Source: Leptoclinus maculatus (Eukaryota; Chordata; Actinopteri; Perciformes; Stichaeidae). Taken from it: DNA of 64,000 nucleotides. Within the stretch, counting starts at the first letter, position 1. Every line of letters starts with the position of its first letter. Below the pieces are notes generated by a model. That model was not told the DNA's origin and ran no database searches. It was given only the letters and a program-made list of their open reading frames with translations. Below are positions 1-13,712 of this stretch, one piece after another. The stretch spans positions 22,855,887 through 22,919,886 of the forward strand of contig JAVDOI010000011.1 in assembly GCA_032191485.1 (NCBI GenBank), given 5' to 3'. A program made the position numbers and the translations under genes.

Positions 1-3000
1 AGATGATATTCCTCAGGCCCTAGAACTGACATTTTATGTCACAGATTAACTGTACAGCAAATTTACAAACACAGGCTCGAATGGACCCACCCCCAGATAT
101 GTTTGTGTTGTGTAAAAGAAACATGTTTTACATTAACATTCCTAAACCCTTTGCAAACATCTATTGGCGTATGCAATTATAATTCCATATAATGCTTGTG
201 TTGATTTTGTCGGTCCCTGTGGACAAAAGCGTTCGGGTTTCCGAGTCCCCGAGTCTCTTTAGAAAACCTATTTTAATGCAGCAGGGTCTGACAGTCTGCC
301 CCGCTCAGTCCTGGTATTGCAGCGAGGTAAAACTGTGATCCCGGGTGATGCCCTGTTAGGCATTTTTTTGTTTTGATCCATCTGAGCCTCATTTTAGGGC
401 TGAACATTGTTGGAACTGTAAAGAATTTCTCTATAGAGTTCACTGTTTGAGAGTTAAGTTCAGAAAGAATGATGAAGATATTGCTCATGGATCATGACGT
501 TTAAAATAACTGCTAAATTACAACCGCAATTTTAATGTTCACAAGAACACATAACATCCAGTCACAGGAGGAATTGTCACAGGGAAAAAAATACTTTTTA
601 AAAATGTTATTTTTTCTATTTTAATTTTAAATGTGAATATTTCTTTCTAGGCATACATTTTTGAACAACTCTCGCCGATGAACATTTTTTTTTATTTCCA
701 GCAGAATAAATCTTCTTGGACAACTTGTTTCTTTCCACCAGCTCACCACTGAGACAGGCTGTCTCTCCCTCCTTGTCACTCTATCCTCCCCCTGCTCACT
801 TTGTCTTTCCTCCTGCCACTCTTCTCCGTCTCCTCATCTGTCTTTCCCGAGAAAACGCGTCTCTCTCCGTCATCTCTCGTTTGCTCTCGTCACTCCCCGC
901 TCTCCCCTTTGCTGAGGCAAACATCTCTCAACCTCTATTTGCCCTCCTCCGTTTCATTACTCCCTATCTCTGTGTTCCGTCTTTCTTCCCATTCAGAACA
1001 TATTCCGACACATTCTGTCTGTTAATCAGGAGTGTATTGGACATCAATTCATGATGCACTTGACCATTATAATAGTCTATTTCTGACCAATGTGACAAAG
1101 CTGTCTGGCTACTCCTGCCTCCCACTTCAGAGTGACAGACACTGTGACAGCCATTTACAGCAGCAGAGATGCACCCAGGGCCGAAGGTGCTGAAAAATGC
1201 TGAAAAGTCTTGAATGTATTCAGTTCAAAATTGAAACTAATTGGTGGTTTTAATGATTTGTGGGCAAAATCTGATTAGGAATATTGTGGTATTTTATGAT
1301 GTGTTTTAGGCAAACGGTGTCCACAACACTTTTCCTTGCACACTTTGAGTGTCATTTGTGGCACTTTCATTTCATCACTGCACATGTTAACTACCCTTTC
1401 TTCTATTTCTTTGGGGCTCAGTATGAGGGTGTTCATCAGTGCCTGACAGATCCTTGATGGGTTTTCCCCGTAGCTAAAAGAGCGGCTAGATAGCACTGTG
1501 ATGTGTGTATTAATTGCTTTTGGGCTCAAATAACGTGTAGCGCTGAGCATCTGTGCTCCTTTTTAAAGCAAAACCACTGCAAGCACAAGTACAGAACATA
1601 CTCCAAATCCATTTTCTTTTGTCTTCATTCAACCTTGTCGCCAGCAGGGATCGGGTGTCTTGCTCATTTAAACTTCAGCAGCGAAGGTAGTTGCTAAAAC
1701 AACCTTGAACCTGCAACTGAGACGTTCCAAACTGCATTTTATGACTGGTGGAACCATGTAAGCGCTCCATAATCCTGCACAATGCTCCCTGATGTGTAAA
1801 AGCCATTTCACACCAATGATTACCTTGGTCCATATATACAGTGCATTATAGGAATGAAGATGCCCCCCCCTTCATCCCAGATTAGGGCAGTCGACAAAGT
1901 CAGCTGTGTTTTGCTCTTTTTATCCACAGTACAGTTCTGCAGCCAGTGTGTCGGGTGTCTTTTAGAGGATTTTAGTCCATTATGTTGAGTGTTTTTCATT
2001 AGCAAAGTCCTTGGTGGGGTTTCTGTGAGGAGAACTTTGATGTGTCAACAGTGTGTGCATTACAAAGATAAAGACAGAGCGTTACTGTAATTCAAGCTGG
2101 CTGATATGGCCAACAAAACATATCTTTCTTATCTCTTATTTCAAGTTTGTGGACGATTCAAGACTTTAATCAATGTTGTGCCAGACCTACATGTGCAAGA
2201 TAGATAAGCAAGAGTAGTAGACGTTATGCATATTTAAAATATAGGTTAGTGTAAATCTCCCTATTATGACCAACAAATCAGCTTTTCAGAATTTTTTTAT
2301 ACATGCTTCTACCGAACACTACGGATTTACTCTCCGTGAAACGGTTCAAACGTTACCCGGAAAAGAGAGGACATAAACACGCCATACAGCCTGCAGAATA
2401 ATTCTGAATTTGCACTCACCATGAGATCAAAAATGAAAAAACAGTCCTCCTAATCCATTTTGACCGCTGGAATCGGCTTCCTCTATCTGTTTCCTGTCTA
2501 ATAAAACTCTTTCCTGAACGAAGGGGGGTCAAATAAGGATCACGAGGATCACGTTTCACATTTAGTAGACTCTGGCTTTTACGCAGGGTCCGGCTGCGTA
2601 AATCGGGATTTTCTGGAAAACGATCCTGTCAATGAAAACCACGTTGCCGCCACTGCATTGGCTAGATCCTAACACGTGTATAGATGTGTCATAGTATTGA
2701 ATTGACCAACCACAGGCTGAGAAATGGCCACTCACACACACGCTATAGCGCATTCTGCCGTGAGTCGGCGGCCCCGAGAGGCTTTGGAGAGGATTCTAGC
2801 TCTCAAAAACGATTCCAAACTGCTGTATGTGATAGATTGTGCATGTACAAGGATAAAGGAAGTTAAATATATCGTTATTTAAGTTATAAAAGTACAATGG
2901 AACAGCTGGAGAGGTTGTTTCTCAAATGACGACCTTTCGTGACCTCTCGTACGTTTATGTCTCTTGCTCTGGCCTACTTCCGTCTATTCACTCCAATTCT

Positions 3001-3084
3001 TTTGTGTATGACTACTGCCATCGTTTGCTATGATGCTGGGTGGTTTTTAGGCTTTACTGAGCCTGATTTAATATAGTATTATCA

Positions 3085-3320
3085 ATAATAGTGCTTTTTC
3101 ACCATGCAAACCTGACATTTTCAAAGTGGAGCTGTGTTCCATCTTCATTAGCTATTAACCAGTAACATATACACAATATTTACAGCTCTCACCAAAGCTC
3201 ACCCACTTGAGTGTTATTAATCAATTGAAATTATTCAAATAGATCTTGTAGTTAGAGAGTAAGGCCCCTTTGAGTATGGGTATAGTATTTTCGAGCAGAA
3301 GCCAAAATAAAGACCTAGGG
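3085..3320 (+). repeat. Dispersed family R1, copy 1
   Basis: Contains AACCAGTAACATATACACAA, ATTGAAATTATTCAAATAGA, GTTAGAGAGTAAGGCCCCTT and GAGTATGGGTATAGTATTTT. It is alignable along its length with the inverse complement of 62674-62915 and more loosely with 45831-45999. The element class is unknown. Confidence 0.85.
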
Positions 3321-6300
3321 GGCTCAGGGTTCAAAAGGTTATTAATATTCTACATATTGCTCATAGCTCTAACCTGCATGAGAACATATGCCAGACACAT
3401 GTTATGCAGGAGCAGGCAAGTTTAGCTAGATGTGAGGTAATTCATCACGTTAAAACGCACAAAAGCCAATGAGCTTGACCAGTTGTCAGTAATACGGTTT
3501 CCTCTCTGGTCTACTTTCCACGTGTCTCTTACTTATTTACTTTTTCAGCAGCTCTCTTGAGGTCAAGCTTTTCATCAAGAAATCACAGGACATTTGCTTC
3601 CGTCAAAAAGCAAATAAACGCATCATTCTCAGTGTCGCTCCGAAAGTCACATTTTTTGCCATCAGTCTTTCAAACCTGTGCTTGTACTGGAGTACATGAA
3701 GCCAGCTCGCATCAGCAAACTGTCACACAATGTAACATCCGTCAGAGTACATCATGCACAACCAGCAGTTTGTACAGGTATGGGCACAATATCTGAGGAA
3801 TGAAGTGTTTAGATGTCAACACATTGCTGCTTTCTGATCTGGAATGTTGATATCCAGAATATTAAATTGACTCAGCCAGAATATTTGAGTGGGTGGGTAC
3901 ATTAATAGAACATGAATGTACATGTACTGTAAATACTCCCCTACACTAATCTGTAGCACTCTGTTGTCTGTCGTGTGGTCCAAAGTATTAATGGGAAAGG
4001 TACTTTCATGAAAATAAGAAGTACAGCATGTTTAAATGGCTAAAAGAGTAACAGCATGCATGTTTTCTTATCAGGAGTGTCATGCAAAATGTAAGACTAT
4101 TCAAGATGGATTCATCATTTATTCATATGAATGTGTGTGTGTGTGTGTGTGTGTTTGCTGGCTGTAAACAGTTGTTTGCCATTGTACATCGCAGTCGTTC
4201 CCCCTGAGAATGCATAATGAAATGCTCTAAATAAAAGCAACGCTGTAGTAAAGTGTGTGAACACACGACGGGACAGATGGAGAGAAAGACTCGGTGTGGC
4301 AGTCGAGAGGGAGGTGAGTGTAATTTATAGTGATGAGCGTAAACTGGTCGGATCATCCGCTGGGAGTTTGGAGTAATTAGGGCACTGCTTCCCTTTTTGC
4401 AGAGGAGGAGGAACAGGTGCACATGAGCACAATCAGGCTCACTTGCAAATATGACGCACTTTAAAAGTGGATGCATGATTCATTTTCACTTGAAAAAAAG
4501 AAAAGAAACTGTTGCAAGAAATAGGAATAGAAATGATTAAATAAGGAACATTTAGTTTTTTTCCACACAGAACTAAACAGTGATCACAACAAGTCAGAGG
4601 CTATATTCGCTGTTTAAATCTGACATTTCTTTATATTGAGTGTAGCATAAGACTTGACTTATGATCATTCTTGACATAGCACAGCACTGGCATATTATAA
4701 CCTTTTAAGTTGATGGGGCGAACCAAGCCGTTCTCACTTCCAACTCGTCAAATACCGACATTTGTCTATAAGCAGCCTTTAGTCTCTGTAAGAGACACTT
4801 ACTCCAATGTAAACCCATCCACGTCAGTTTTGGACAGTCAGAGCAACTGATGTGGTTAAAGGTGTGAGAAGCTCCGCCTAGGGAAGAGGTCAGGGTGGAT
4901 GGTGATGCACTTTCATCCAGGAGACCGCTGTTCCTGTCCTATGTGAACCAAGTAGACGTTGACTTGTTTTACCTTACTTATGTAACGTGACTTAAATAAC
5001 GCTCAGAATGTAAATTTACTTATTTTAACCCAAATCTCTTTTCTCTTAAACTTACCTAGTAAATCAAGAAAATGAGCAAACCTACGTTGGAAGTTTATTT
5101 TAAAAAGGCAATATATGCATGTAACGAGGAGAAACTACAGTATATGGTTCCTGTGAACAAGTGACTTTGCATGTAACGAGCGGAAACTGACACGTCCAAA
5201 ACTGATACTAGAGAGGAACCTAGTGTTTTAGTTTGAAGCACAGGGTCACCTGCTAAGCGTTGGTATCTGAAGAGTTGGGAGCGAGAATGTGTTTGCATTA
5301 AGTTGCCTGTTCACACATCCAGATAATTCCAATATTCACTCAACTTTCAGCTCTGTTTTGGTCTTCACCAACTCCTTTTTTTTCACATTACATGTCATTT
5401 ATTCCACTGTTAACATGAAAAACATAGCAGCTTTAAGTAGCATAACATCAGTCTGTACATAGAACCTTCAAGTCTTGCACAGAATCGTACAGTCAATAAT
5501 GACTCAGCAATCTCACATTACTCAAATCAAATCAATATCAGCTTAATGTTTAATAATTTGAGCCTCAAGCATAATGATTTTCAGAGGAGATGATACAAGC
5601 CAACGTGACAGAAACGGTGCCCTCAAGAAAAATACACTGGAAAAGGTCCAAAAGCAAAGTGTTCTGCACTCTGTGAGTCAACAAACAGGATACATCTCTT
5701 AGCTGGCTTCAGGGGATCTGCTTCGGGCATGTTTTCAAGTGGAGTTTTTAAGTTTGTCTTGAGCAAATGTTAAACTCAAAGAGACATTAGGAAGAGGCCA
5801 GGAAGCAAAAGCAAGTAAACTCCAATTGCATGTTTTATCCTTTACGTTATTGCCACTTTATCCTCAAACACCAGTTCTTTTACCCTCCAAATAATCAGGC
5901 AAACTCTCTATTGGATACCAACTGCAAGCCGCCTCCCTCTTGCTGAACTCCTGCAGACCCATATCTCTTATTTTCATCTGACAATATAAAGCTTGCCGAG
6001 CTCTGCTTTTCCTCACCCACCCATGCAGGCCCTCTAATTGGATCCCTCGTCATATTAATTACATCAAGGGTGTATGCAGACAAACAAACACGGCCCATAA
6101 TGAGCGCATGAGTTATTAAACATTTGTACTGTCAATTACGTGCATCTCATTAAATATCAATGATCATTTGTGCAGCACTTCACGGAACAAAATGCCCGTG
6201 ACAGCGTAAGTGCTATTTATGGAACAGTGCGATGATTCTATCTGAGCAAACACAGGAGGAAGTAGCTGTGGAGAGTGAATGTTACGTCTGGTGGAAATAG

Positions 6301-7025
6301 GTATGACCATGAAGGGTGTTGGAGGAAATATTCACCTCCTTTACCAATCTATTTGTGTAAAAATGCTCAATCATCAAATCATAACAATAGCTGGTCAAGG
6401 TGGAGTGTTTTTAACCACTTTGTATCACAATGTAAATGTGAGAGGTTATGAGGTCATTAATGCGACATGGAAGACATTTTTTTACTTTTTGCAAAATAGT
6501 GGATCATTTTATCACTTTTTGACCTCCATGAATGACTTAAATGTAACTACATGTGAAATCCTACGTTGGTGGAACTGCTGATAACTCATAAACATTTGAA
6601 ATGTGTCAATGGGACCAAACTACAAAAACAAAATGTGGTGCTGGAGACACCGACTCTATCGGGAACTACGGCAGAAGTGCTTTTGAGTACTTTGGTCGGT
6701 GTCTTTCTTTGAGGTTGTTATTGCTTCTGGCAACTGGTTTGTTTCCCTGTGATCTGTGCGAGATGCAGTCACGACACTTTAGAGGTTGAGTTCAAGTTCG
6801 AACATGAGTGTTGTCCAAGCAAGGGCACCAGAGTAGGGGGTTAGGCAGTGGGGGCAGGTTCCATTGGTCCCCCCCCCCACACACACACTTTACGCCGCTG
6901 GTCCGATTTGGCGTCGCGGCTGGTGAGATCTGAAATCTAGAGTAAAAGAACAGGGAAGCATAAACTACCAACACTCATGTTAAGTACACGTACCTCAAAG
7001 TTGCTCCACACAACCACCATGTCAA

Positions 7026-7027
<2 letters not shown>

Positions 7028-7060
<33 letters not shown>
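7028..7060. repeat. (GT)n microsatellite
   Basis: Uninterrupted GT run of 33 bases, followed by an imperfect GT-rich stretch to about 7090. Confidence 0.99.
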
Positions 7061-7064
<4 letters not shown>

Positions 7065-8670
7065 CGTGTATGTGTGTGTTTGCATGTGTGTGGTAGGGGT
7101 GACTGTGGGGGTAGCAGCAGGTATTAAAGGTGACCGGACAAGAGTGAGGTTGCCAGGTTTGGTGGCACAGTATCCCCCTACTGCATGTCAGACTTCAGAA
7201 GGACTGGCACAAACAAGCTCGCACAGGAAAACCACAGTCACCCATCGCCACACTCTCTGTCACGTACACAAAACACAATGTTTCTTCTTTTTCTTTAACT
7301 TTTGATAAAACATGATATATTAATAATCCCTTACTTTAACAATCAACATGAATCCTAACCCTTAACTAACGACATATTCAAGCTAAAATGTTGCGTGGTT
7401 CAGAGCATCAACCTCATTTTTGGACTGAAGCACACATAGAAGCACAGACATTTAATTTTGATTTATTTTCCACTTCCACTGCTCAAAAGACCTCGATGTG
7501 TGTACCGGCCTTGCTCAACTGACCTCCCTTCCTCTCTCTCTACCTTTTAAGGTTTCCTTCCTTTTTCTCTCTCATACATTCGTCATCTCCGTTTGCCCTG
7601 AAAATAAATGCCTGTGGTCGTCACTCTTGACCTCTTATGTGAAGAGAACAAGGTGCAGTGCAATCTGAGGTGAGATTGAAGGTTAACCGCGTCAACCTCG
7701 CTGTGCCGGAATCCCAGATGGTTGTCACCAAATGAGAAGGGAGGCTCACTGAAAGCAGTTTTAGATGTTGTGAAAGTGTATCACCTTACCGTCATTCTGA
7801 TTTTGTTCGTGTTTACGTGCATATTTATCCCGTAAAGGCGTTGACAGCTCACATACGCAGGACAGCAGAGGACTGTTTGTGCTGTGTTTTTGCGTCAGAT
7901 TAAGACGTGCTCCCCGGGCCGATCCTGCTGCTCTTCAGCAATTCCACTGCACTTTGTTTTAAAATATTTAATAGATAGACAGGTAGAGAGGCTGAGAGGC
8001 AGAGAGAGAGAGGGAGAAGAGGGGGGAAACAAAGTGAGGATGGGGAGTGAGCGGTAGGTAGGTGGGTACAGTAGGTGGAGCGAGAGGAGGATACAGAGAA
8101 CAGATTTAGAGGAACAGAAAGATGCAGAGAGGAGAAAAGTGAAGCTGCCAGGAGACAGCGTGTCAGCGGCATGTGACAGGTGTAGGAGTTCATTATTCTG
8201 CTGGTTATTCATAGCGTCTACCATTCACGAGCTCTCTCTCTCTTTTGCCATCATAAATGTTCGGAGTGTGTTAGAAACAGTTTGGTAGAAACATGTTGTC
8301 GCTCTCTCTGTTGTTTCGTTTGTCTCATCAAGATCGAGAATCTTGACTGTTATCAGATTCAACGTCTCACAGGGAGTACTCTCCGTCCCACTCTCAGTCA
8401 TGGAACCCGCTGGCTTCATCTTTCTGAAAACAGGCTTTTCGTTGTTCAGATCTGGGTCTCCATGACAAAGGGGTGGTTTTATTAGACTTGACAGATATTT
8501 GGCAACTGGTGTGTAAGAGAGCAATGGTGCTGGATTTTTAAGCATAATTAGCAGTTGAATGTCTGTTGTTTATCTCTGTGCAATAAACCAACAAACAAGA
8601 AGCAGAGAGGAACATTTTTCATTTGGAGTTGTTTGTGTCCACTCAACAATGGCAAGTCCAACATTCACGG

Positions 8671-8780
8671 TCGCTCTGTTTTGGTCTCCACCAACTCCAG
8701 AAGGAAATATCTGTCTCTTTAGCTGCTAAATGCGTCACTCTGTTCACCAGCTAGTTGCTAACTTTGTGGGACTGTCTGCT
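8671..8780 (+). repeat. Dispersed family R2, best copy
   Basis: CGCTCTGTTTTGGTCTCCAC, CAACTCCAGAAGGAAATATC, TTTAGCTGCTAAATGCGTCA and CACCAGCTAGTTGCTAAC recall a multi-copy percomorph repeat. Related pieces occur at 5348-5374 (+), 29131-29195 (-) and 44841-44886 (+). Confidence 0.7.
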
Positions 8781-9350
8781 GAGTTTAGCCTAAAGAAACA
8801 GCCTACGGTACTTTTTGTGACATTCCTGAGTAGTGTCTGCAGTCAAACCACCATTCAGTTGGTTGGATCAGCTTCCACGTAGCCTGAAAACCCCACTAGA
8901 ACACTCTACTGCACCTTAAGCTAACTTCTGTGAGGACACAGTGAAAACTAAAGAGACAAACCCAGATGAACTAAGAAATCTTTTCATCAAAATGTAGAAA
9001 ATGAAAACTGAGCTGGACACTGTGTGGAGAGATTATAGCGACCAAATTGAACTCTGGCTGTAAAAGTGCTGCAGGAGGCCTGAAATGGAATTTTTGAAGA
9101 GAAGAAATTAGAAACCCACATGTTAAATTGCCAACAAATTTACATAGTAAGTCTGAAAGGGGTTTTCATTCTCACTTATTAATTCTTCTCCCTCTGTTCT
9201 CAGTCACAATAATCCCATTCCCCTTTACCTTTGTCACACTCTGTTGCACTTAGCTCTCCCTCTCTCTCTCTCTCTGTAGGATGCTGTCAGTAAACAGGTG
9301 TGCAGCCACTTCTCTTTATTAATGACGGGCAGGAAGAAAGCAAAGGGGGC

Positions 9351-9352
<2 letters not shown>

Positions 9353-9398
<46 letters not shown>
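9353..9398. repeat. (TG)n microsatellite
   Basis: Uninterrupted TG run of about 46 bases. Confidence 0.99.
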
Positions 9399-9401
<3 letters not shown>

Positions 9402-9881
9402 AACACACTAGAGAACCTGACAAATGCGGGAGTGACTGTGCCGCACGCTCCGTCAACACAGTGACAAATGGCGAGGGCAGGAGGCTCGTGCATACGAGAA
9501 CACACAAACACACGCAGAGCGACACAAAGCAGCACTTTGACAGAGGACAATGTTTTGAGAGCTTGAAAGTTGTTTGGTTGTGCTCAGGGGAGGGTTTCTG
9601 AGATTCAGTCAGAGTTGAATTTTTCAATACTGATGAAGCGTTTCCATCCGTGGCAGTTTGTTTAATCAAGTGTTGGATGCTAAAATCTTTGTTTGTTTAA
9701 ACAAAGGGGAACGTCTGTCAGTGTGATGAAATCATATTTCTGCTGTGCCAGTTTGGAGGTTGTTTTGGTGTTTTGTTGTTGAGAAAGTAGAAATGATAAC
9801 ACTTCCCTTTGTCCTTTAGTACATTTGTTAGGAGCAACAACAGTGATATCATTGTTACCATATACATGTATCACTCATATA

Positions 9882-11287
9882 CAGTGGCGGGCCGTGCATT
9901 TTATACACTGCTGTCCTACTACAGCTGAACCACAGCTACGGTTATTTGTTTTGTGTAAAAATGAAGCTCAACACCTACAAATACACTAACTGCAGAGTGC
10001 AGATACATGAATATGCGCATGGCGGGATGCTGCGTCATTAACGGACAATGTATAAAGTCAAAATCAATCCAGCAAAACTGCTAAAACACGTATTCCACCA
10101 CACACTAAAGAGCACGAGCCATTCAAATATTATTCACATCAGAGGGAACAATATTAACCATATCATGAAAACGACACCAAAGACAAATGAACACAGTAGT
10201 AACGCTACGATCACTCCCTCCAGGAAATACACGACTCCATAGTTCTTGTTACTGACGGATTTATTTGTCTGTCAACACCGAGAGGGAAAATGAGTCCACT
10301 TGAAAACACATGAATCTTCAAAGATGATCACTTTAACACTTTAACTTAACTTTAACACTTTAACTTTAACACTTTGTGCAGAGTATATAGACTTCTGCTG
10401 CTTCACGTGTCTTCTTGTTGCTGTGCACAGACTAAATATGTCCCCAGAGCAACATAGGACGTAACAATAGTTCCTATTACATATAAAACCAAGCAAAAAT
10501 CCATCTTCATAAAAACAAGTTGTACAAATAATAATACATAAACAAGCATATTAAAGCTACTGCAGATGTAAAAACAAAAGCAGTTCACTTACCAAAGCTG
10601 CTGTTCACTATTTAAAGACAAAGTCCATCCTCCTTTCTTTGTTAATAAAGAGTTTAATCTCACGGTTGTTCAGTACATCCGTGCGTTTTAGTTCCAGTAA
10701 GAAGTCCTTCTCGATTCATGGACACCAGTGAAGACAGTCGAGCCTCCCCAGTTGTATTTCCTGAATACGTTTTAATACGTTTGAGGGCTGAAAATGTCCG
10801 CTCGACAGAGGCAGCAGATATTGGGATTGTCACCGCCCAACATGTCACGCTAGCCCACTGACCAATCACGTATGGCTAGGCCAGCTAGCAGGCTCTGGCA
10901 CGTCAAAGAATACGCCCAACATGTCAAACTAAAGATCTGATTGGTTGAACACTATGACAATCAACAATATCGTCCCCATTCACTTAAACTGCAAAGGGAT
11001 TCACTTGTGAGTCTGCAGGCCTCGGGCCTCTCTTCTTACCTAGAGACACAGAGGTGAAATCTGATTGGATAAAAGCTCTACTTAAAACAAGCTGCACTGG
11101 AAGCAGAGCAACTGAGGAAGACAGTAGCTGTGCAATGAGAAAATAAGATAATGGTAAAAATATTTTTATAAATTATAATACATGTAGTGTATTTAAGAAA
11201 AATTATTAAATGATAAAATAGCTATAACTTTGTGATTCTGTCTAGGCCAGCAGAGAAGGCTTTGCAGGCCCTGACGGCCCACCACTG
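9882..11287 (-). mobile_element. hAT-superfamily DNA transposon, internally deleted, 1406 bp
   Basis: The left end is CAGTGGCGGGCCGTGCATT and the right end, read on the other strand, begins CAGTGGTGGGCCGTCAGG, so the terminal inverted repeats agree in 13 of the first 14 bases. The flanks are ctcatata (9874-9881) and gtcatata (11288-11295), an 8-base target duplication with one mismatch, as expected of hAT. Inside is a minus-strand piece of transposase C-terminus (10660-10869) and a short TTTAACAC-type tandem run near 10331-10375. Most of the transposase gene is missing, so the copy is non-autonomous. Confidence 0.88.
10660..10869 (-). pseudogene. hAT transposase C-terminal (dimerisation) fragment
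   Basis: The minus-strand reading frame contains PISAASVERTFSALKRIK followed by a Thr/Asn-rich stretch and GEARLSSLVSMNREGLL. The A-S-x-E-R-x-F-S-x-L block and the downstream R-L-x-S-L are the conserved hATC dimerisation region of hAT transposases and hAT-derived host proteins. Only about 55 residues are recognisable; the BED finger and the RNase H-like catalytic core are absent. It lies inside the transposon at 9882-11287, so it is a relic of that element, not a host gene. Confidence 0.85.
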
Positions 11288-11852
11288 GTCATATATATAA
11301 TCAGTTTTTATGTCTTATTTCAACAAGTCCCTAATTCTTCAACAATAGGACTATATGAACAGTGGTCACTGGTGTATTGTCATTAACTAATGTCCTGTCT
11401 GTCTCATTGTCCCCTTCTGGCAGGCTGTTCTCGTAACTGTACCTACAAAAAGTATTGCGCTGTAAATCGTAGATATCCCATGAACTCACGAACCAATAAA
11501 GACAGCAACAACCCATGGGGGGTAGGTGGATGGGTCAAACAAAAACTGGTCTCTCACCTGTTTTTTTCTTATAAAAATTGAAAATCTGTCACTCAAGTTT
11601 TTAATATAGTTTTATATCGCCAGCTGCCGTTTATGAACATCTGGGCCTGAATGCGTCTTACAACGCCAGTGTGCTTCAGTTTACACCAATGAAATGTTGG
11701 GAAATAAAGTACTTTATTCATCTTTGAAAAAAAAGCTAATAAAAAAACGTGTTTGCTTTAGCCGGGTGAAGATGGTACCACCTCAAGGAAAAAACCCTGA
11801 TCCTCCATTTGTATGTGTTGTGCTTGCCTGCCATTGCATTGCTGCAAATGAA

Positions 11853-12332
11853 GAAGTGGACGTAGTCATCATGAAGTCACCCATTGGTTTGTAGTCATTT
11901 TGAAGCCTCGAGTTCGCCATCGTGGATTACGGCCGTTTTTTCAGCAACCAATGAACAGAAGGTACCATATTTGGAATGCGGAGGAGTGACGTAGAGACAC
12001 CGTATACCTCTCTGGTAGCGGCAGCAACCTGTCAATCACAATAAGCCCGGCTAAATTTGACTCTAAATGGACCATAATTTACTAAATGAACATCATGCTG
12101 TATTGAAGAAGACTTGAAACTAGAGGTTGAGACCATAAACTCATGTTTACAATGTTTACTGAGGTAATAAATCAAGTGTGAAGTAGAGTCATTTTCTCAT
12201 TGACTTCCATACAATCTGACCTCTTTTTGTAACCAGAGGTGTGGCCTCCTGCTGGTCAGTAGAGAGAATGCACGTTTCAATACACTTCAGCATTGGCTTC
12301 ACTTGGCAGAACCGGAGGTTGCCGCCTGATTT
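11853..12332 (+). repeat. Dispersed family R3, copy 1
   Basis: Begins GAAGTGGACGTAGTCATC, includes TTTGACTCTAAATGGACCAT and AACATCATGC, and ends GCATTGGCTTCACTTGGCAG with a CCGGAGGTTGCCGCCTG tail. The same order of blocks recurs at 34142-34472. It is recalled as a common fish interspersed repeat of unassigned class. Confidence 0.75.
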
Positions 12333-13667
12333 CTATACGCAACGTGAAGAGGGCACTGTTTTTCCTGCACAAATGAAGTTAAGAAGTTTATAGTTTGTGT
12401 GAGTAGCAGATGGCAGAGGCAGCAAAAGTGCCGGAGGAGGAGTCACTCCAACATTTGTATCTGGGTACAAAAAGAAGAAGTGTGCGGATTGCCCCACCAG
12501 GCGTTTGGTTTGATGGGAAATACGGTCTTCATTTTCAGAAAGACTCACATCGCCTGTTGGAGATAGATCATCATTCATCTCCTCCCTGATCTCATTTATT
12601 CGTGTAATTATACCAAGGTACCACATTTAATTTGACATTGATTTATTTATGTTTGTAATGCGACAAACAGCTTTTTCCCCATCTTCCTCTGCTAATCTCG
12701 GCCCTTTTTAATCTTTGTTTCCTCTGTCATTATTCAACGAGAAGTAACGTGATAAGGGAAAAGATTCTTTTTCTATTTACCTCCCCTGATATGACTCTTT
12801 TGCTCATCCACGTGCCTCCTTTGTGTTCCTCCTCTCCATCGTCCTTCCCTATCTGTCCATTCATCCGTCCATACGTGAGCCTCTTTTAGGAGTTATTATG
12901 GTTAATAGGAAGGCCAATGTGTTCTGCCTTCCAGGGAAATGAGACTCATTACTTTTCATTAAGTATTTTGGGTCAGAACTACTCCCTCATCCTCTGCGTT
13001 TTCTTTCTTTTATTTCTGCTTCGCGAATCTTTCGTCTTGTGTTTGTCTCTCTGTTCCGTGGTCCGATGTACAAAACCAAGCGAGCACTTTTTTCCGAACG
13101 TTTTCATGATTTTCAGACGCGTTTATTTCCATGACTCCACTGCCCATGGCATGAGCTCAGTGAATGTTTTCGAGAAGGCACATGGCAGAGCTCTAACACA
13201 GTTGGAAATGGCACTGTAAACCGTGATGGTGAGCCTGGCCTCCAGCCTGACCAATCCAATCACATTTTCTCTTCTTCTCTTTTAGAGAGCCCACTCTGCT
13301 GTTCTGGGGCACTCTGACCATGTATTGATGGTGAAGAGGTCCAAAGCATCTCTGCTACAAAAGCCTCCTCTTAGAGAAAACATGTCACAAGGTCCAGATA
13401 AATTGAAGTAAACACTTACGCAAGGATAAAAAACAAGTCATAAAAACAGCACAAAACACCAGTGCTCGTTGAAGAATTAAACATGTGATGGGTTGTTTCA
13501 CCACCAGTGAACTGTTACCTCTTAATCCAACCACAAGGTTTACCAAGATGTCATGGAACCGTCCCTGTGCAAATACGTACATGTGCTTTGCACGGACACA
13601 CTTCAAATTGTGAAGTTCAGACCAAATCAAGAGTCACATCAAAAGGTTAAAGCTTTATTACATAGTC

Positions 13668-13712
13668 AGGCTCTGCACCGTAGCGCGAGCCTCCGCAGAT
13701 GGAGCGCAAATT
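13668..13712. mobile_element. Fragment related to the 30887-31492 MITE
   Basis: The stretch CACCGTAGCGCGAGCCTCC plus CGCAGATGG matches the minus strand of the subterminal block at about 31443-31471 with only a few differences. Element ends are not identifiable here, so this is either a degraded copy or part of a sister family. Confidence 0.45.

Noticed and set aside
716..1054. 112-codon Ser/Pro/Leu-rich frame
   Set aside because: Lies in pyrimidine-rich intronic DNA, with an overlapping second open frame and no recognisable domain.
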